DNA from: Antilocapra americana
Taxonomy: Eukaryota > Chordata > Mammalia > Artiodactyla > Antilocapridae
Assembly (NCBI GenBank): GCA_007570785.1
Contig: ML660201.1
Coordinates: forward strand, 36,074,090-36,138,089
Length of the DNA: 64,000 bases
Direction of reading: 5' to 3'
Positions 22,286 to 33,968 of this stretch are shown one piece after another (position 1 is the first letter of the stretch; each line of letters begins with the position of its first letter). Made by a program: the position numbers and the translations under genes. The notes beneath the pieces are model-generated. The model did not search any database, was not told the origin of the DNA, and saw only the letters and a program-made list of their open reading frames with translations.

Positions 22286-25200
22286 GGTACAACCCTGAAT
22301 GTTATAAAGACTCCCTAATTCACGGAACTTTATTACTTTATGTACAGCCACTTAAGACTTCTGAAATCAAGAATTCAGCTCAAAAGGAAAGAAATGTCTT
22401 CCCTGTAACTCCTTGCCTTTAAGTTTTGTGAGATCGCTTAGCTTTTAAGACCTGAAAAGACAACAAGGGTAGCAAGCACCAAGGGCTTACTCAGCCAACT
22501 GCCACGCATGCCCCCTGCTGCTTCTGGGTACACTTTGACTGGTCTGAGCCAATCAAGCTAGCTCCATTTCTCTTGCTAGTGACTGGATGAATCTTGAACA
22601 TGCGATTCAGTTCTGACCAATGAGGTAGAAGGGTTGATAGTCCAAGGGAGGGGTGATCTGAGGCAGATTTACTTGCTCTTAAACAGCCATCAGAAAGGGA
22701 TACTTCCTCCTTCTCTGGACTTTATCCCTCAGCGTTTGACCTCTGGAACCGCAGAAGTCATATTACAGCCATGCAGAAAGGAATTCCAAGTACCAACTCT
22801 ACCAGTTAAGAGGCTGGTGTAACAGAAACAACATGGATTGTACCTTACAGATGGCAGAGTACAAGTGCTCTGCCCTAGAGACGTAAATTTAGAGATACAT
22901 TGCTCTTACTAGTAAGACAGGAGAGTACGCAGGTCTTTTCCAGAAGCTAAAACGTGTAACCTATACAAAAGCAAATCCTTATACACAAACATGCCCCTGG
23001 AAATGACTGCAGTATGAACTGGGGAGAAAAATCCTGGTAATACTGCCAGCCAGGAATCCTCAGGACAAAAGAAGCTAATCTTGACTTGTTCTTGCTGGCA
23101 CAGCAGGTCCATGGTCCAACTGGCCCTAAGTGTTGAAACATCCTTTTCACACCCTAGTGAATGGTGAGAGAAAGGGCAAACTTTACACAAAAAGGATGCT
23201 ATAAAGATAGCTCATTAGGAGGTGGTGTAAGAATATAAAAGCCACAGGACATTCAATAAGTGTCAAAATCACTTCCCAAGAGGAGAGTGTGGACTGTGCG
23301 CTTCACAACAGTGAGGAAAAAATACTTCCCATTATCACAGAGAGCCCCAGAAGCAGAAACGCACCACAAATGGCTTCTCTCTCATCTTTGCAGATACTAC
23401 TCCTCCTAGAGTCTAGTTACCAGAGCCTCATGTTTCATTTTCCTGCTAAAGTTTCTCAACGACCAATCAATACCAAATGTACTAATGGTAAGCACACTGT
23501 GCTCAAAGCAAGAGTGCTGTCCTAATACTTGGAACTAGGGGGAAGGGTGGGACAGAGACACGCTGGTTCCAGGAGGGAGAGAGGCCAACGATAATTGGGA
23601 CAGAGCAACTAAATGATACCTTTGGGGGCAGCCAGTTTTCATGCAGTTTCAAGAAGAAACTCGTTTTCCTCCCAGGGAATGGCCATCAGACTGGGAGAAT
23701 GTGGATTAACACAAACAGGAAATTTGGATCCAGGGGCTTCCCAAACTCAGTGAAGATCTCAAGGTAAACAAAATTCATTAAGTGGGTCACAGAGGATATC
23801 ACATAGCTTTAAACAGCCCACAGTCCACACATTCACTGTCTGAAATTCACTCCATCATGGATTCAGGGATGATAACATGAATCGTTTAACAAATCAGAGA
23901 CAATGGATGTTAGAGGGCAGGTATTCAATCATAAGGCCCCAGAACAGGAGGAGTGGTTGAGGCAGAGATGAAGGGGAAATTCAGGGGGATTGGGCCAGTG
24001 CGTTTAGGATTTTTAATCATCTACATGGCTGTACCAGAGTCAGGACATACAAAGAGTTATACTTCTTAAGATTAGGACACTAAATAATCTCCTAAATTTT
24101 TAAGCCAATTTAAGAATCTCTAATCCCTTCATGATTTTTTTCTCAGCAGAGATGCAGGTTGATTGTATGGCATATAAGAGGCTTTTCAATCCTTCCAAAA
24201 TGGTGATAACATCTCCTAGAGAAGACTTATTTTGCGATATTAGAATACCCCCAGCTGTACAATTGCTGACTTTTAACTTTTATTCTTAAACTGGCTAACT
24301 TTTTATAAAATCTTAAATATGTAATTAATAGGAAACTTAACACACCAAAACAGAAAACTAGCCCAGCCTTTCATATATTAGGGATACCAGGATATAATGA
24401 AAGTCACAGGATCAAATTCTAAAATACTATTCCAGGTGAAGGCCCTGGGCAAGACCTGTCTCTTCTAAAAAGTGATATTGGCAAGTGACAGACAATTATT
24501 ATAGACCTGTTAGCACTAAACTGTGAGTTTCTCCTTGATAGAGAACTTAAGAAGAAATGACTTTATTATGCTAAAGTCAAGTACTTGTACCACAGTAGAG
24601 TCATTTTTCACATGACATAAAAATCACATTTAATACTACACTCAGGGAAAATATTATTTATTACACACTGTAGTATTTTAATGAAAAGCAAGGATTCCTA
24701 AAGTTACCAGAAAGCATTTGTCAAGAAGGCAAGCTTCCACATGATACATCTACTACTGACTTGTTTCTATTTCACTTAAACAAAGTCTTAATTACATGAT
24801 AAAATACAGAGTTTAATATAATTGAAATGGAGAAAAGGTTAACTTTTAATAGCAAGAAAGACAACCAAGAAGATGCACTATGTTTAATGCTATTGATCTC
24901 AAACAGGGTCATGGGAAATTAGCAGCTGGGAGATGAAAGTGAGATTAATTTCAGGATCACTTAACAAACTATTGAAGACCAATGACAGCACTTTGCATGG
25001 CTATCAGACAGGAGCAATATTCACAGTGGACTCACCACAACACAACCATATATCACTTAACACTTTAGCTCAAATATAAAATTAAACTTGACCCTGTCAA
25101 CTAAGTTCCTGTCTATAGGTAAACAAATAGAAAAGCCCTCTTTAGGCACACAGCAGACACTTATTCCAGTCATGTAATGGCAATATTATTGATAAACGTT

Positions 25201-26456
25201 CAAAAGCTAATGAAATTCAGTAAGCTTTCCCTTACTTTTGCATCACTACCAGGCTCACCTCAGCAAGAGAAGAGACAAGATAAGGAATGAGGGTGTAGTT
25301 CATCTTAAGGATTACAAGAAAAACCCAATAAAATGTTACTCAGCAAGATATATATGAATATTATTTTATTTGCCAAAAAATTCCACAGAACAGAGCTTAA
25401 CAATATTCAAAGGGAATGACAGAAACATTCCTCTCTTTTATACAGTCAGAAAGTAGGTTTTACGAACCAAATTGTATATGATAAATGAGTACAGTTTGTT
25501 ACGTTACAAAGGAAAATGAGTAGCCTTTAAGTAAATCACACAGCACATTGCGAATCGCTGGCTCTCCAATTAGTATGCATTTAAAAGGCTAGGTATACTA
25601 TTCCTTTGAACTTTTAAATTAATCATGTTCCTCTACTAACCCATACTCACCAGGCCCCTGCTCCCAAAATACCAGTTTTAAAGGATAGAGTATCATCCTT
25701 TCAAATGTATGACCAGGAAAAAAAGATGTCTGACTTTGATCCATTACAGGTATGAAAAATATACACTTATAGATAATTCTCTGTATGCCTTCTATAGACC
25801 CACTAAACGTACAGATTACTAAATATTAAGATTTATGTTATATCAAAGCAAATATTGACCTTACCTCTGCCTGAGTCAATATTTACTGCTTTGTACAATA
25901 AATCTTGATGTTCAAACTGCATCAATATCAATGCATTAATTTCTGCATGGCTCATATCAGCATCTTATAAAATTTGAAATGCCAGTGAAAATGTTTCACT
26001 TGAAAAATGTAGATAAAGCCAATTAAAAAGACAAAAAAGGCTTTTCCTTTCCTTCAGGCTTTCTTTGCAATTTGTTCTTCTTCTTCCTCTCCCCAGAAAT
26101 ATTAATAGTTACAAAGAAAACTGCCTAAATTTCATGAAATTCAGGCATCTATTATAAAAGAATTATTTTAGGAAATATTATGAATGTATTGGCATGAAAT
26201 AAAATATTCCAGACACAATTCTGTAAGATATTAAAATACTGTATACATATAAATGTAAAAAGGCAGTATCCATCATTTCTCACTGATAATCATAATTAAC
26301 CCTTGTGTACAGTCTCTAAACTTCTAAGTCCTATTTATTGATGAGACCTTATTACCCAAATTATTTTACACATCTTGTAGCTCAACCTAGTTCATATTGG
26401 TACATGTTTACTAAGCATTTCATGATAAGAATGTGCTAAAATTACCCAAGTCCCTA
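22286..26456. other. Long intronic stretch nearly free of recognisable repeats
   Basis: About 4.2 kb in which I identify no SINE, LINE or DNA-transposon fossil and no exon signature. The hairpin at 25828-25906 is the only structured item noticed. Confidence 0.45.
25828..25906. repeat. Imperfect hairpin of about 79 nt
   Basis: The left arm begins aagatttat and includes caaagca and aatattgac. The right arm carries gtcaatatt, tgctttg and ataaatctt in mirrored order. Three paired blocks of 9, 7 and 9 bp are separated by small internal loops, with a terminal loop of about 15 nt. It could be a relic of a palindromic DNA transposon; a small-RNA precursor cannot be claimed from sequence alone. Confidence 0.6.
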
Positions 26457-26690
26457 CTGATGGTTATTTAGGCTGTTATACTCACAATGGTACACTGGGG
26501 ACACGCACAAGTGTTTCTGAAAGACAAATTCTTAGAAGCAGAAGCACTAGATCAAAGACTATCAACATTCAATATTTTCATAGATTATGCCAGAGTCCTT
26601 GAAAAAAAAAAAAAGGCTCCATCAACCTGCTACCTTCAAGGCCGATTTAAAACCCAAACTTTCAGCCTTCCATTTACCCATGTTTTAAAC
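26457..26690 (-). mobile_element. L1 LINE fragment (old)
   Basis: The pieces gatggttatttaggctgtta, aaattcttagaagcagaagc with actagatcaaagac, and atagattatgccagagtcc keep the order of a reversed L1 3' region. The 71-codon frame over it is not a gene. Confidence 0.6.
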
Positions 26691-27589
26691 ATCTCATCAT
26701 AGCAACAATTGAAACTTTTATTACTGTTACACAGCACTTGATACCAACCCAGCACTGAATAAAATTTAATCTTCTAATACACTTTTGCCAAGGGTCACAA
26801 GGACCCTAAAGAGTTTATTGATGTCCTCTTACAACATACAATAGCATCTGTTAGCTTTACAAACACTTGTGAAACCACCTCCAGAGAGAAGATGCTAAGA
26901 AATGTTTGAACTCAAGTAGCACAGATTAGAACAAAGTTAAAAAGAAGACAAAGAACATACCTCTAAGTTACTAGAATAATTTCGTTCAACTGATGGAAGA
27001 GAAAAAAGCCAAAGTCTGCACTGAAAAATGTTCAAGGTATCTTAAGCATATGGTACCATATTTTTGTCTTTTATACATAAAGTCCTGATTAGTGTGTGAC
27101 CACATGTGTTTTTTCCTCACTGTATCTATCCTTGTAATCACAGATCAAGTGCAAAAAGAAAAAACAACAACAAGTACCTGTAGGAAAAAATAGCTTGTAC
27201 TTTGTCCTACAAACTATTTCCATTTCAAAACATTAATGTAGGAACAGGGAGATACAAAGATTAATTACAGACAAAGGTTCTGCTCAAGGAACATAAAGTT
27301 TAAAGGGTGTAAGAAATATGAACAAAATACTATAACATGTCTTAATAGGTTCAAGTCTAAATTTATCTTCACAACCAACCCACCATTCCTCATTTACTCC
27401 TTTAAATTAAATGCAATGCCCTCTTCAATCATTCTGGGGAACATCCCAGACAATTCATTTTGCTTTCTCTTTCATATACCAAATGTAATCAATTCCCACG
27501 GGCTCTTTCATCTCTCAAATTCCTGACGATACAATCTCAACGTTGCTCACAGTTTCTGCTCTCTTCCCCTGCTGACCGACCCTTAATCC
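26691..27589. other. Intronic sequence without recognisable features
   Basis: No repeat family or exon signature identified. Confidence 0.45.
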
Positions 27590-27920
27590 TACAACCTGAG
27601 GTCTCACACAAACATAATACCAACTTAGACCATGTTCACCATAAAATCCTTAAATGACTCCCTCGGAAAGATGTTCTAGGTCACTAGTAGAGTTCTGTTA
27701 GACCCCTCCTGGTCTACTTCCTATACTCTGCATTACTCCCTTAACTTGTTGCGCTGGACCACAGGCCCCAGACCCACTGAGGTATTTCCAGCTCACCAGT
27801 CAAGGCTAGGTGGTTTTATGCCTCCAGGCTTCTGCTCGTCCTGGAAAACATTTGTCCATCTCTAATGGAACCTGGCAGGAGCCATTCTGAGGAATTTCTC
27901 TGGCCCCTCCCACTACACCA
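27590..27920 (+). mobile_element. L2 LINE fragment
   Basis: The order atccttaaatgactccctc, cctcctggtctacttcc, gttgcgctggaccacagg, gcctccaggcttctgctcg and cctggaaaacatttgtcc follows the L2 3' coding region. It is diverged. Confidence 0.7.
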
Positions 27921-28637
27921 CAATACCTGGCACAGAATAACTTCTCCTTTAAAACTATAAATAGATTACTAGAGAATTGTAAAGAAGATAGAAATTCACT
28001 GTCAAAAATAGAGAGGAAACTGATGAGTTAAGAGAGCGGGATCAGGTAGACATACCCTTGAGCCAGGACTTAGAGGAGAATCATTCTCAACAGTGTCATA
28101 CCATCAGATCAGAAAGTCTCTACTGCAAAGAGAATGTCTCCAGGGAAATTATTCCCTTAAAAGACTTCATAGGAGGTATCAGGAGAGAGGCAAATAATAT
28201 GACAATATTAACATTCAACTGTAAGGTTCCACAGTGCCTTCCATTCTTCTAATGACAAAAGCAGACTTGGGCATGCATTTGTGTATTTTGCTTTACCCTG
28301 TATAGATGTTGTTAAAAATGGGCATGGAAATGTTATTTTAGGAATTTAATTATGTCTTAAGTTCACCAGGGGAGCTCGTCACTTGAAAGGCTCCAATGGT
28401 GAAACCTTTTGTAAATCACCCACTAACTTATCTGGATTTCATAGCAAGATCCCCTTAGTGAGTTCCCAAGCACAGACTCTGGTACGAACTCATTTATCCA
28501 TCCAGGCGTTCACCTACTTGAAAAATATGTTCCAAATATATACAATTGTAGATATTCTGGCACACAGCAGGAAAAACAAGGAATAATAAGCTATAATCTT
28601 GTCCTTAAAAACTCTACATTTAGCTCGGGAAAACACT

Positions 28638-28703
28638 CTCTCTCTGCCTCGTCCCCTTCCCTTTTTCTTTCTCTCTCTCACACACAAACATCCACACACA
28701 TGC
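28638..28703. repeat. Pyrimidine-rich low-complexity tract with CA end
   Basis: CT-rich runs (ctctctctctgcctc, tttctctctctc) followed by acacacaaac and cacacaca. Confidence 0.8.
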
Positions 28704-28769
28704 ATGTTATAAAACAAGATGTTCATATGCATAGTGTAGTGGGGTGGCCATGCGATTAGCAGCCACACC

Positions 28770-28862
28770 AGGTGATTACATGTATTACTGCTAGCTCTCA
28801 AAGCCATCCTATAAGGCATGTCCTTTTATCTCTACTTTATCGTTGAGCAAGTCATCAAACCC
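28770..28862 (-). mobile_element. MIR SINE fragment
   Basis: The sequence catcctataaggcatgtcc then ctctactttatcgttgagc keeps the reversed MIR core order (cctatgaggt, then attttacagatgagg). Diverged. Confidence 0.45.
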
Positions 28863-29423
28863 CAGGACAATCAGAAAGGCCCTTGGGAATCTCGCCACAC
28901 CATTTCCTGGCCAGGAAGGAATGCCTCTTAGAGCAATCCCGCTGGACCTTCACCTAGTGCAACACCAAACACTTCTTTCCAGGCATTTTGGTCATGGCAT
29001 GTCTCAATTTTGGAGTTCTCTAAAAGTGAGAAATGCCCCCTTGTATTGATTCACAGAATCTATCTACACAAAAAGAACATGAGATAAAGACTATTAAAAA
29101 TAAAGAAAACCACCGAAGAGGTTAAGTTAAAATGGGGTAGGAGGAGAAAGCCACCACCTGTTTTTTCCCATGTCTTTAGGGGGGCCGGAGACAAAACAGA
29201 AAGCTTTATAAAAATGTCTCAAATATCTACTTGAACTTGCTCCAAATTTGTTTTTCATTTCCCTTTCCAGCAACAATGACCTACCTAGTATATGTTACTT
29301 TTTGTGTAATAATTACAGAAGTTCTGGGCAAACTCCAAAATTCATGAGCTGTCATCACCTCAAATAACACAGAAAAATTATCTGTATTTTAGTCAAGAAA
29401 ACCAACAGAAGAGAAGTAAAAAA
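28863..29423. other. Intronic sequence without recognisable features
   Basis: Nothing recognisable on either strand. Confidence 0.45.
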
Positions 29424-29581
29424 AGTGAAAGTCACTCAGTCGTGTCGGACTCTTTGTGACCCGATGTACTACACAGTCTATGGATTTCTCCAGGCCTGAA
29501 TACTGAAGTGGGTAGCCATTCCCTTCTCCAGGGGATCTTCCCAACCCAGGGATCAAACCCAGGTCTCCTGCATTGCAGGCA
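29424..29581 (-). mobile_element. Bov-tA SINE, 5'-truncated
   Basis: Reversed body (gtcactcagtcgtgtcggac, then gaatactgaagtgggtagcc) and part of the reversed head ending tctcctgcattgcaggc. The first bases of the head are missing. Confidence 0.94.
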
Positions 29582-29954
29582 CTTTATTATTTCCAATAGT
29601 CAACTAAATTATTGTTACTGTTTTTCTCAGTGTAATTCTGTATGAAATACATCAAAAGGTGTCCCCCTCCCTTTTTCCTGTTGTTCATATAAGAAAAATA
29701 TATCCAAAGATAGAAAGCAACCTTGACGTTACATTATTATTAACAGTTAATGATAATAATCTTACATTTATGTTCTGTTTCATTTCTCCTATGCATGATG
29801 TTTTCACACTAAACTCAGACATTACGACCACTCCTTTTTAGTAGCATTAACTAAGAACCGGAGAGACGGTCTATCCTCAGATGGGCACAATGGGACTAAA
29901 ATACCAGTCTCCAGGTGCCTCAATAAACAGTCTTCTAAAGCTTCTGGTGTTCAC

Positions 29955-30062
29955 AGTGGCATCATACAATAAGCCTATGAAGTAAGGTTGTTGATCATTT
30001 TCAAATATAAATAGGATGCATACATTATCCAAGATGATGCAGTGACATTGAAATCACTTGGC
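29955..30062 (-). mobile_element. MIR SINE fragment, probable
   Basis: aataagcctatgaagtaagg and ttatccaagatgatgcagtg fit the reversed MIR core with weak identity. Confidence 0.4.
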
Positions 30063-30548
30063 TAGTCCTAACATGGTAAGTCATACTATTAATGAAGTAC
30101 GATCATGACAATAGCCTTAAAACAAGTTCTCCACAGGTGAACTGCTTATGTAACTCTCCTCAAGTGACCAGTGGGCTGACCGGGTAGGCTGCTACCAGAA
30201 TAACCAGATCAGCATCATCCACCAAACCCTACCCTGTACCCAAAGGCAACCTGATGATGAGGAAGGACACCAGAAGCCAGGGGCCCCAGGACCACCAACA
30301 CCGATTCCTCTCCCTGTTCCACCTCCTAAAAACATATCGCTTCCTCATCTGTATTTTTCCTAGAACTTTTTGAAAGTAGGAACACAAGAATCACTGTGAA
30401 TGCTAACTAGAACATTTGCTGGGGACATTTCAGCTCAAGGGAAATGCAAGGCCAGAAGAAACAGAGAGACATGTTCCAAATCTCTGCACAGTTTTGATTT
30501 TTAGTCAGGCTAACATCTGCTCAAAACCCCAGGCTGCACCACTGTGAT

Positions 30549-30751
30549 CAGGAGCTGGCAAACCTTTTCTGTAAAGGGCTAGATGATAATAGTCTAGGCT
30601 TCTTGGTCAACATTCTGTGTGGTAACTACTTAACTCTGCAGTCTTAACATGAAAGCAGCCATCAACAATAGCCAACAAAATGGATACAACTGTGTTCCAA
30701 TAAAACTTTACAGGCAAATACACGCAGACGTTTGTAGTCTGCCAAGCCCTG
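30549..30751 (+). mobile_element. hAT-Charlie DNA transposon (Charlie1-like), nearly complete
   Basis: It starts caggagctggcaaacctttt, continues ctgtaaagggctagatgat, tgaaagcagccatc and gttccaataaaactttacag, and ends gtctgccaagccctg. The two ends are imperfect inverted repeats. Confidence 0.85.
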
Positions 30752-31406
30752 AACTTGAGGATAGTTTGTTTGCTGAACCCTCATTCCCAAATCTCAAATG
30801 GGCCATTCTTATGAATTACGGCTGATAGAATTTAGCTTGCTGAGCTCCAAGTATTTACCTAGGGATCTCCCAGTAGCAATCACAGCACCCAAAAGAGAAT
30901 TCCAATAACAACAATATCACCAGTAGTAAAAGTAGTAGTAGTATGAAAAACAGCAAAAAGTAACATTAGGCACTTTATGCCTTATTTTAGGAAGAACTAA
31001 TACAAATATGTGAATTAGAGTCATGAGGTTAACATCTGGACCATTAAACCCTTCTCTCATGAAGTGAACTACTTCACTATTGCTAAATTTAAAACCATTT
31101 CCCTCTACAAATAATGACCTTTCGTTTGGCAGTTCAAGTGCCAAAGAACACCCTAAGGGTTCTTGACGTGAAAACCAATATTTCACCACTTTGCTGAAAA
31201 TAACCATTGATACCATGGAATGTTCAACAAGATGACTATAAAACCTCAACTGGTAACTCTCTTATGCTTTTCTTCTCCTTTTACTTTTGTTTTTCCCATT
31301 ATGCCTAGCAAGTTACCTCAGTGATTCCTCCAAGCCAGTTTACACCCTTCTAAGGGATTCTTCAAATAACTGCCTTATCCTGGCTCCAGAAAAAACACAA
31401 CTAAAA

Positions 31407-31709
31407 CAAGGGTTGACCAACTATAGCTTGTGGACCCTATCCAACCAGCCACCAATTTTAGTACAGCCTGCAAAGTAAGAATGGTTTCTCTATTTTTAAA
31501 AGGTTGAGGGGAAAAAGTCTAAAATATAAGATTTCCTGACACATGAAAATTATAATAAATTCAAATTTCATTGTCATAAAGTTCTACGAGGACACAGCTA
31601 GCTTGCTTCTGCACTACAACGACAGGGCTGAATAGCTACAACAAAGACCACATGCCCTGCAAAGCCCAACACTACTGGATTGTTTAAAAAAGAGCACGCC
31701 AACCCACTG
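31407..31709 (-). mobile_element. hAT-Charlie DNA transposon (Charlie1-like)
   Basis: Reversed copy of the family at 30549: caagggttgaccaactatag, gacacatgaaaattataat, gcttctgcactacaacgac, caaagaccacatgccctg, ending cgccaacccactg. It forms an inverted pair with the 30549 copy, about 655 bp apart. Confidence 0.85.
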
Positions 31710-33278
31710 AAGATGAACTACTCGCTTTTCCACTGATAGAAGCAGTTTTCAAATTCAGACACAATGCATTCCAGAAATATAAAATGGAGATTCATCAAAT
31801 CCAGAATTAAGAAGATCAACAACAGCTCCACTCCAAAGACCACACTACTAATTATGTCCGGTCTTAGCTAAATAATGGGAAAAATCACTGCCATTTCCAA
31901 CTGTATATGCTGAGGTCATATAATGTCCAATTTTCCACAGCATTATTATTCAAAATTGATGAACTGTAAACATCAGGCCACTTAATGCCTCTTCTTAACT
32001 TCTATCAGAGACACAAAACAAAATGATAAATTTTCTTTGGGTTTCTTGGCAGGAAGCTATATATATGTAATTTCGGCCTTCATCTCCCAATTTCCTTCAT
32101 TTATCAGAAATGGTGACAAAAAGTTTCTAATTAGAGAATTCTAATCACAAGGAATAGGGTGTGATGGAAGACTTCAGAATCACTATCTGTTCCCTGCAAA
32201 ACAAAACAGATAGGCTATTCTCCCTGGAGGGGCAGGAGATTTATCAATAGACAAAAGGATGCAAAAAGCCAATAGATAAGGTGTAATTAAAGATCAGGCC
32301 TATAAATTTTATACTGACATAAACTTAACAGGATTTGCAGGTAGAAATTCAAGGTTTAAGACCAGGGTATAATCATGACAATACCTTACAGTTCTATGAG
32401 CAACAACATAGAAAACGCATACATTTATTATTAAGACTAATACTCTGTGCCTCCAAGCACTTTCATAAAAAAATTTGAATTATTCAGTGCTACAGTGATT
32501 TCCAAAGTGGTGTGTCTTGCTCAAAAATTCCTCCTCAATTAACTAAAACTACATTTCCTATGTATTTTTAAGCATCAAAATCTCTTTTAGAAATAACAAT
32601 CCACCTATCTTCTTTTTGATAGTTGTTAGATGCATAAACCAGAAAGGCCTGTATATTCTTGTAGATATTTTTTTTTTGCCCCTTAAAATGTAAGAAAATT
32701 ATTTACAAAGTAGTATTCAGAGTTGTAACAATGCGTACTCTCTCTTCACTGACTCGAAAGCGAAAAGTGAAAATAAAAATTGAAAAGGGCTACAGAAATG
32801 TTGCAGTGGGCTGAAATATATTCAACTAGAAAGATCTGGTTAGAAAACAAAGTTGCATTTCTTAGATAAAAGCATAATAGGTCATTTTGATACGTGATGC
32901 TTTGTAATATTTAGCAGATATTTAGCAGCTCAAGAAAAGGCTTATATTTTCTGCTCTCTAAATCACAGCCTCTTGGAAGAGACAAGAAAAGGCCACGTCT
33001 TTCGGAAAATTACAAGTTTGGTACAATAACTCATTAACAAGTAAAATTCAGAAATAAATGCAAATTGAGGGGAAAAGGCAGGTAGGAGAAACAGGTGGGA
33101 GAGATAAATTAAGGTACTTATCACCTTGAGGAAAAACAGGCTTGAATATTTCAACTTTCAGGGAACTACAAAAGGTTTGAACAAACAGAAATCAGGCGTG
33201 AAACTGATTAAAAGTATCCCTTTGAGTGAATGCAATGGGACGTGAACTGGCCTGTATGATCGCGATGGCAACAAGTCA
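31710..33278. other. Intronic sequence flanking the exon, no recognisable repeats
   Basis: About 1.6 kb immediately downstream of the PTPRG exon donor without identifiable mobile elements or additional exon signals. Confidence 0.45.
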
Positions 33279-33284
33279 GCTTAC
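33279..33284 (-). other. PTPRG: 5' splice site (donor) of the PTPRG exon
   Basis: On the minus strand the exon ends TCGG and is followed by gtaagc, a near-consensus U1 donor. The exon ends after codon position 1, so the split glycine codon would be completed by the next exon, consistent with the Ser-Gly-Ala order known for PTPRG at this point. Confidence 0.9.
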
Positions 33285-33395
33285 CCGAATAGGCCCAGTA
33301 CGGATCGCCGGAAGCCTTGCGCCTGCGGATCTGCGCCTGCACCGAGCTGCCGGGTCTGTTCTCGTGCAGGGTCCCCACGTAGCCCTCCGTCAACG
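33285..33395 (-). CDS. PTPRG: PTPRG internal exon (probable exon 2), receptor-type tyrosine phosphatase gamma
   Basis: This 111-bp exon is read on the minus strand. It holds 36 whole codons, the last two bases of a split alanine codon at its start (phase 2), and the first base of a split glycine codon at its end. The peptide begins [16 protein letters not shown] and ends [15 protein letters not shown], which I recognise as the N-terminus of mature PTPRG. PTPRG is a single-pass membrane phosphatase with an extracellular carbonic-anhydrase-like domain, a fibronectin III domain and two cytoplasmic phosphatase domains. This exon follows the signal-peptide exon and leads into the carbonic-anhydrase-like domain; the PYWAYSG motif opens that domain. 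Splice sites are canonical: a pyrimidine-rich tract ending in cag upstream and gtaagc downstream. Local GC content is far above the flanking intron. Compared with the human and mouse proteins as I remember them, two residues (Gln-Ala or Ala-Gln) appear extra just before IRRRK. The gene assignment is strong; the exon number is from memory. Confidence 0.93.
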
Positions 33396-33425
33396 CTGCA
33401 AGACAGGAGAGGTGCAGTGAGTCAA
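33396..33425 (-). other. PTPRG: 3' splice site (acceptor) and polypyrimidine tract of the PTPRG exon
   Basis: On the minus strand the intron ends with acctctcctgtcttgcag directly before the exon, a short pyrimidine-rich tract and a consensus CAG acceptor. A tgactcac segment about 22-30 bases upstream of the junction is a plausible branch-point region. The acceptor dinucleotide lies at 33396-33397. Confidence 0.9.
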
Positions 33426-33563
33426 AACCGTCACCCTGCTGCACAAAGCCTTGGTCCACCTAGAAGCACAGACCTTGGGGTAGCTGAACAGACGTCCTCA
33501 CTTTATAGAGGAACAACGACAGGAGAACCTCCAGAGAGGTTTATCATTAACACTAACTATAGC

Positions 33564-33769
33564 TTGTGTATGTGTTAGGTCGCTCAGTCATGTCCAACTC
33601 TCTGTGACCCCAAAGACTGTAGCATGCCAGGTTCCTCTGTTTAGGGGCATTTCCAGGCAAGAAGACTAGAGTGGGTTGCCATTCCCTTCTCCAAGATCTT
33701 CTTGACCCAGGGTTCGAATCCTGGTCTCCTGCACTGGCAGGCAGATTCTTCACCGTCTGACTGAACTAC
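33564..33769 (-). mobile_element. Bov-tA SINE in the intron just upstream of the PTPRG exon
   Basis: Reversed body (gtcgctcagtcatgtccaac, ccattcccttctccaag) and reversed head with gggttcgaatcctggtctcc, ending cgtctgactgaacta. It lies about 170 bp upstream of the exon acceptor in transcript orientation and is sense to the gene. Confidence 0.95.
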
Positions 33770-33879
33770 AGTGAAACTTATCGCCATACCATGAACCCGA
33801 GGTGCACTAAACCCTTTATGTTGCAAATTATATAAGATAATGCATGTATCACCAGGCAACAGATGCAGTGTTTCAGTAA

Positions 33880-33968
33880 CGGGCCCATTCTATTGATAAG
33901 CAAACTAAAGCTTAGAGCAGTTGAGTAACAACTAGTACACCTCAAATTCCCAGTTTAGGTTCCAACTG
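33880..33968 (-). mobile_element. MIR SINE fragment, probable
   Basis: cccattctattgataagc, aaactaaagcttagagcag and ttgagtaac keep reversed MIR core order. Confidence 0.5.

Larger units (their letters stand above)
1..33284 (-). other. PTPRG: PTPRG intron downstream of the exon (partial)
   Basis: This is inferred as intron because it follows the donor of the PTPRG exon and no other exon-like segment with splice sites and a recognisable peptide was seen. It holds many SINEs, L2, MIR and DNA-transposon fossils, itemised separately. Open reading frames here are short and are explained by chance or by repeats. Confidence 0.8.

Noticed and set aside
33226..33420. Plus-strand open frame across the PTPRG exon
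   Set aside because: It is the antisense shadow of the real minus-strand exon, whose splice sites and peptide are both recognisable.
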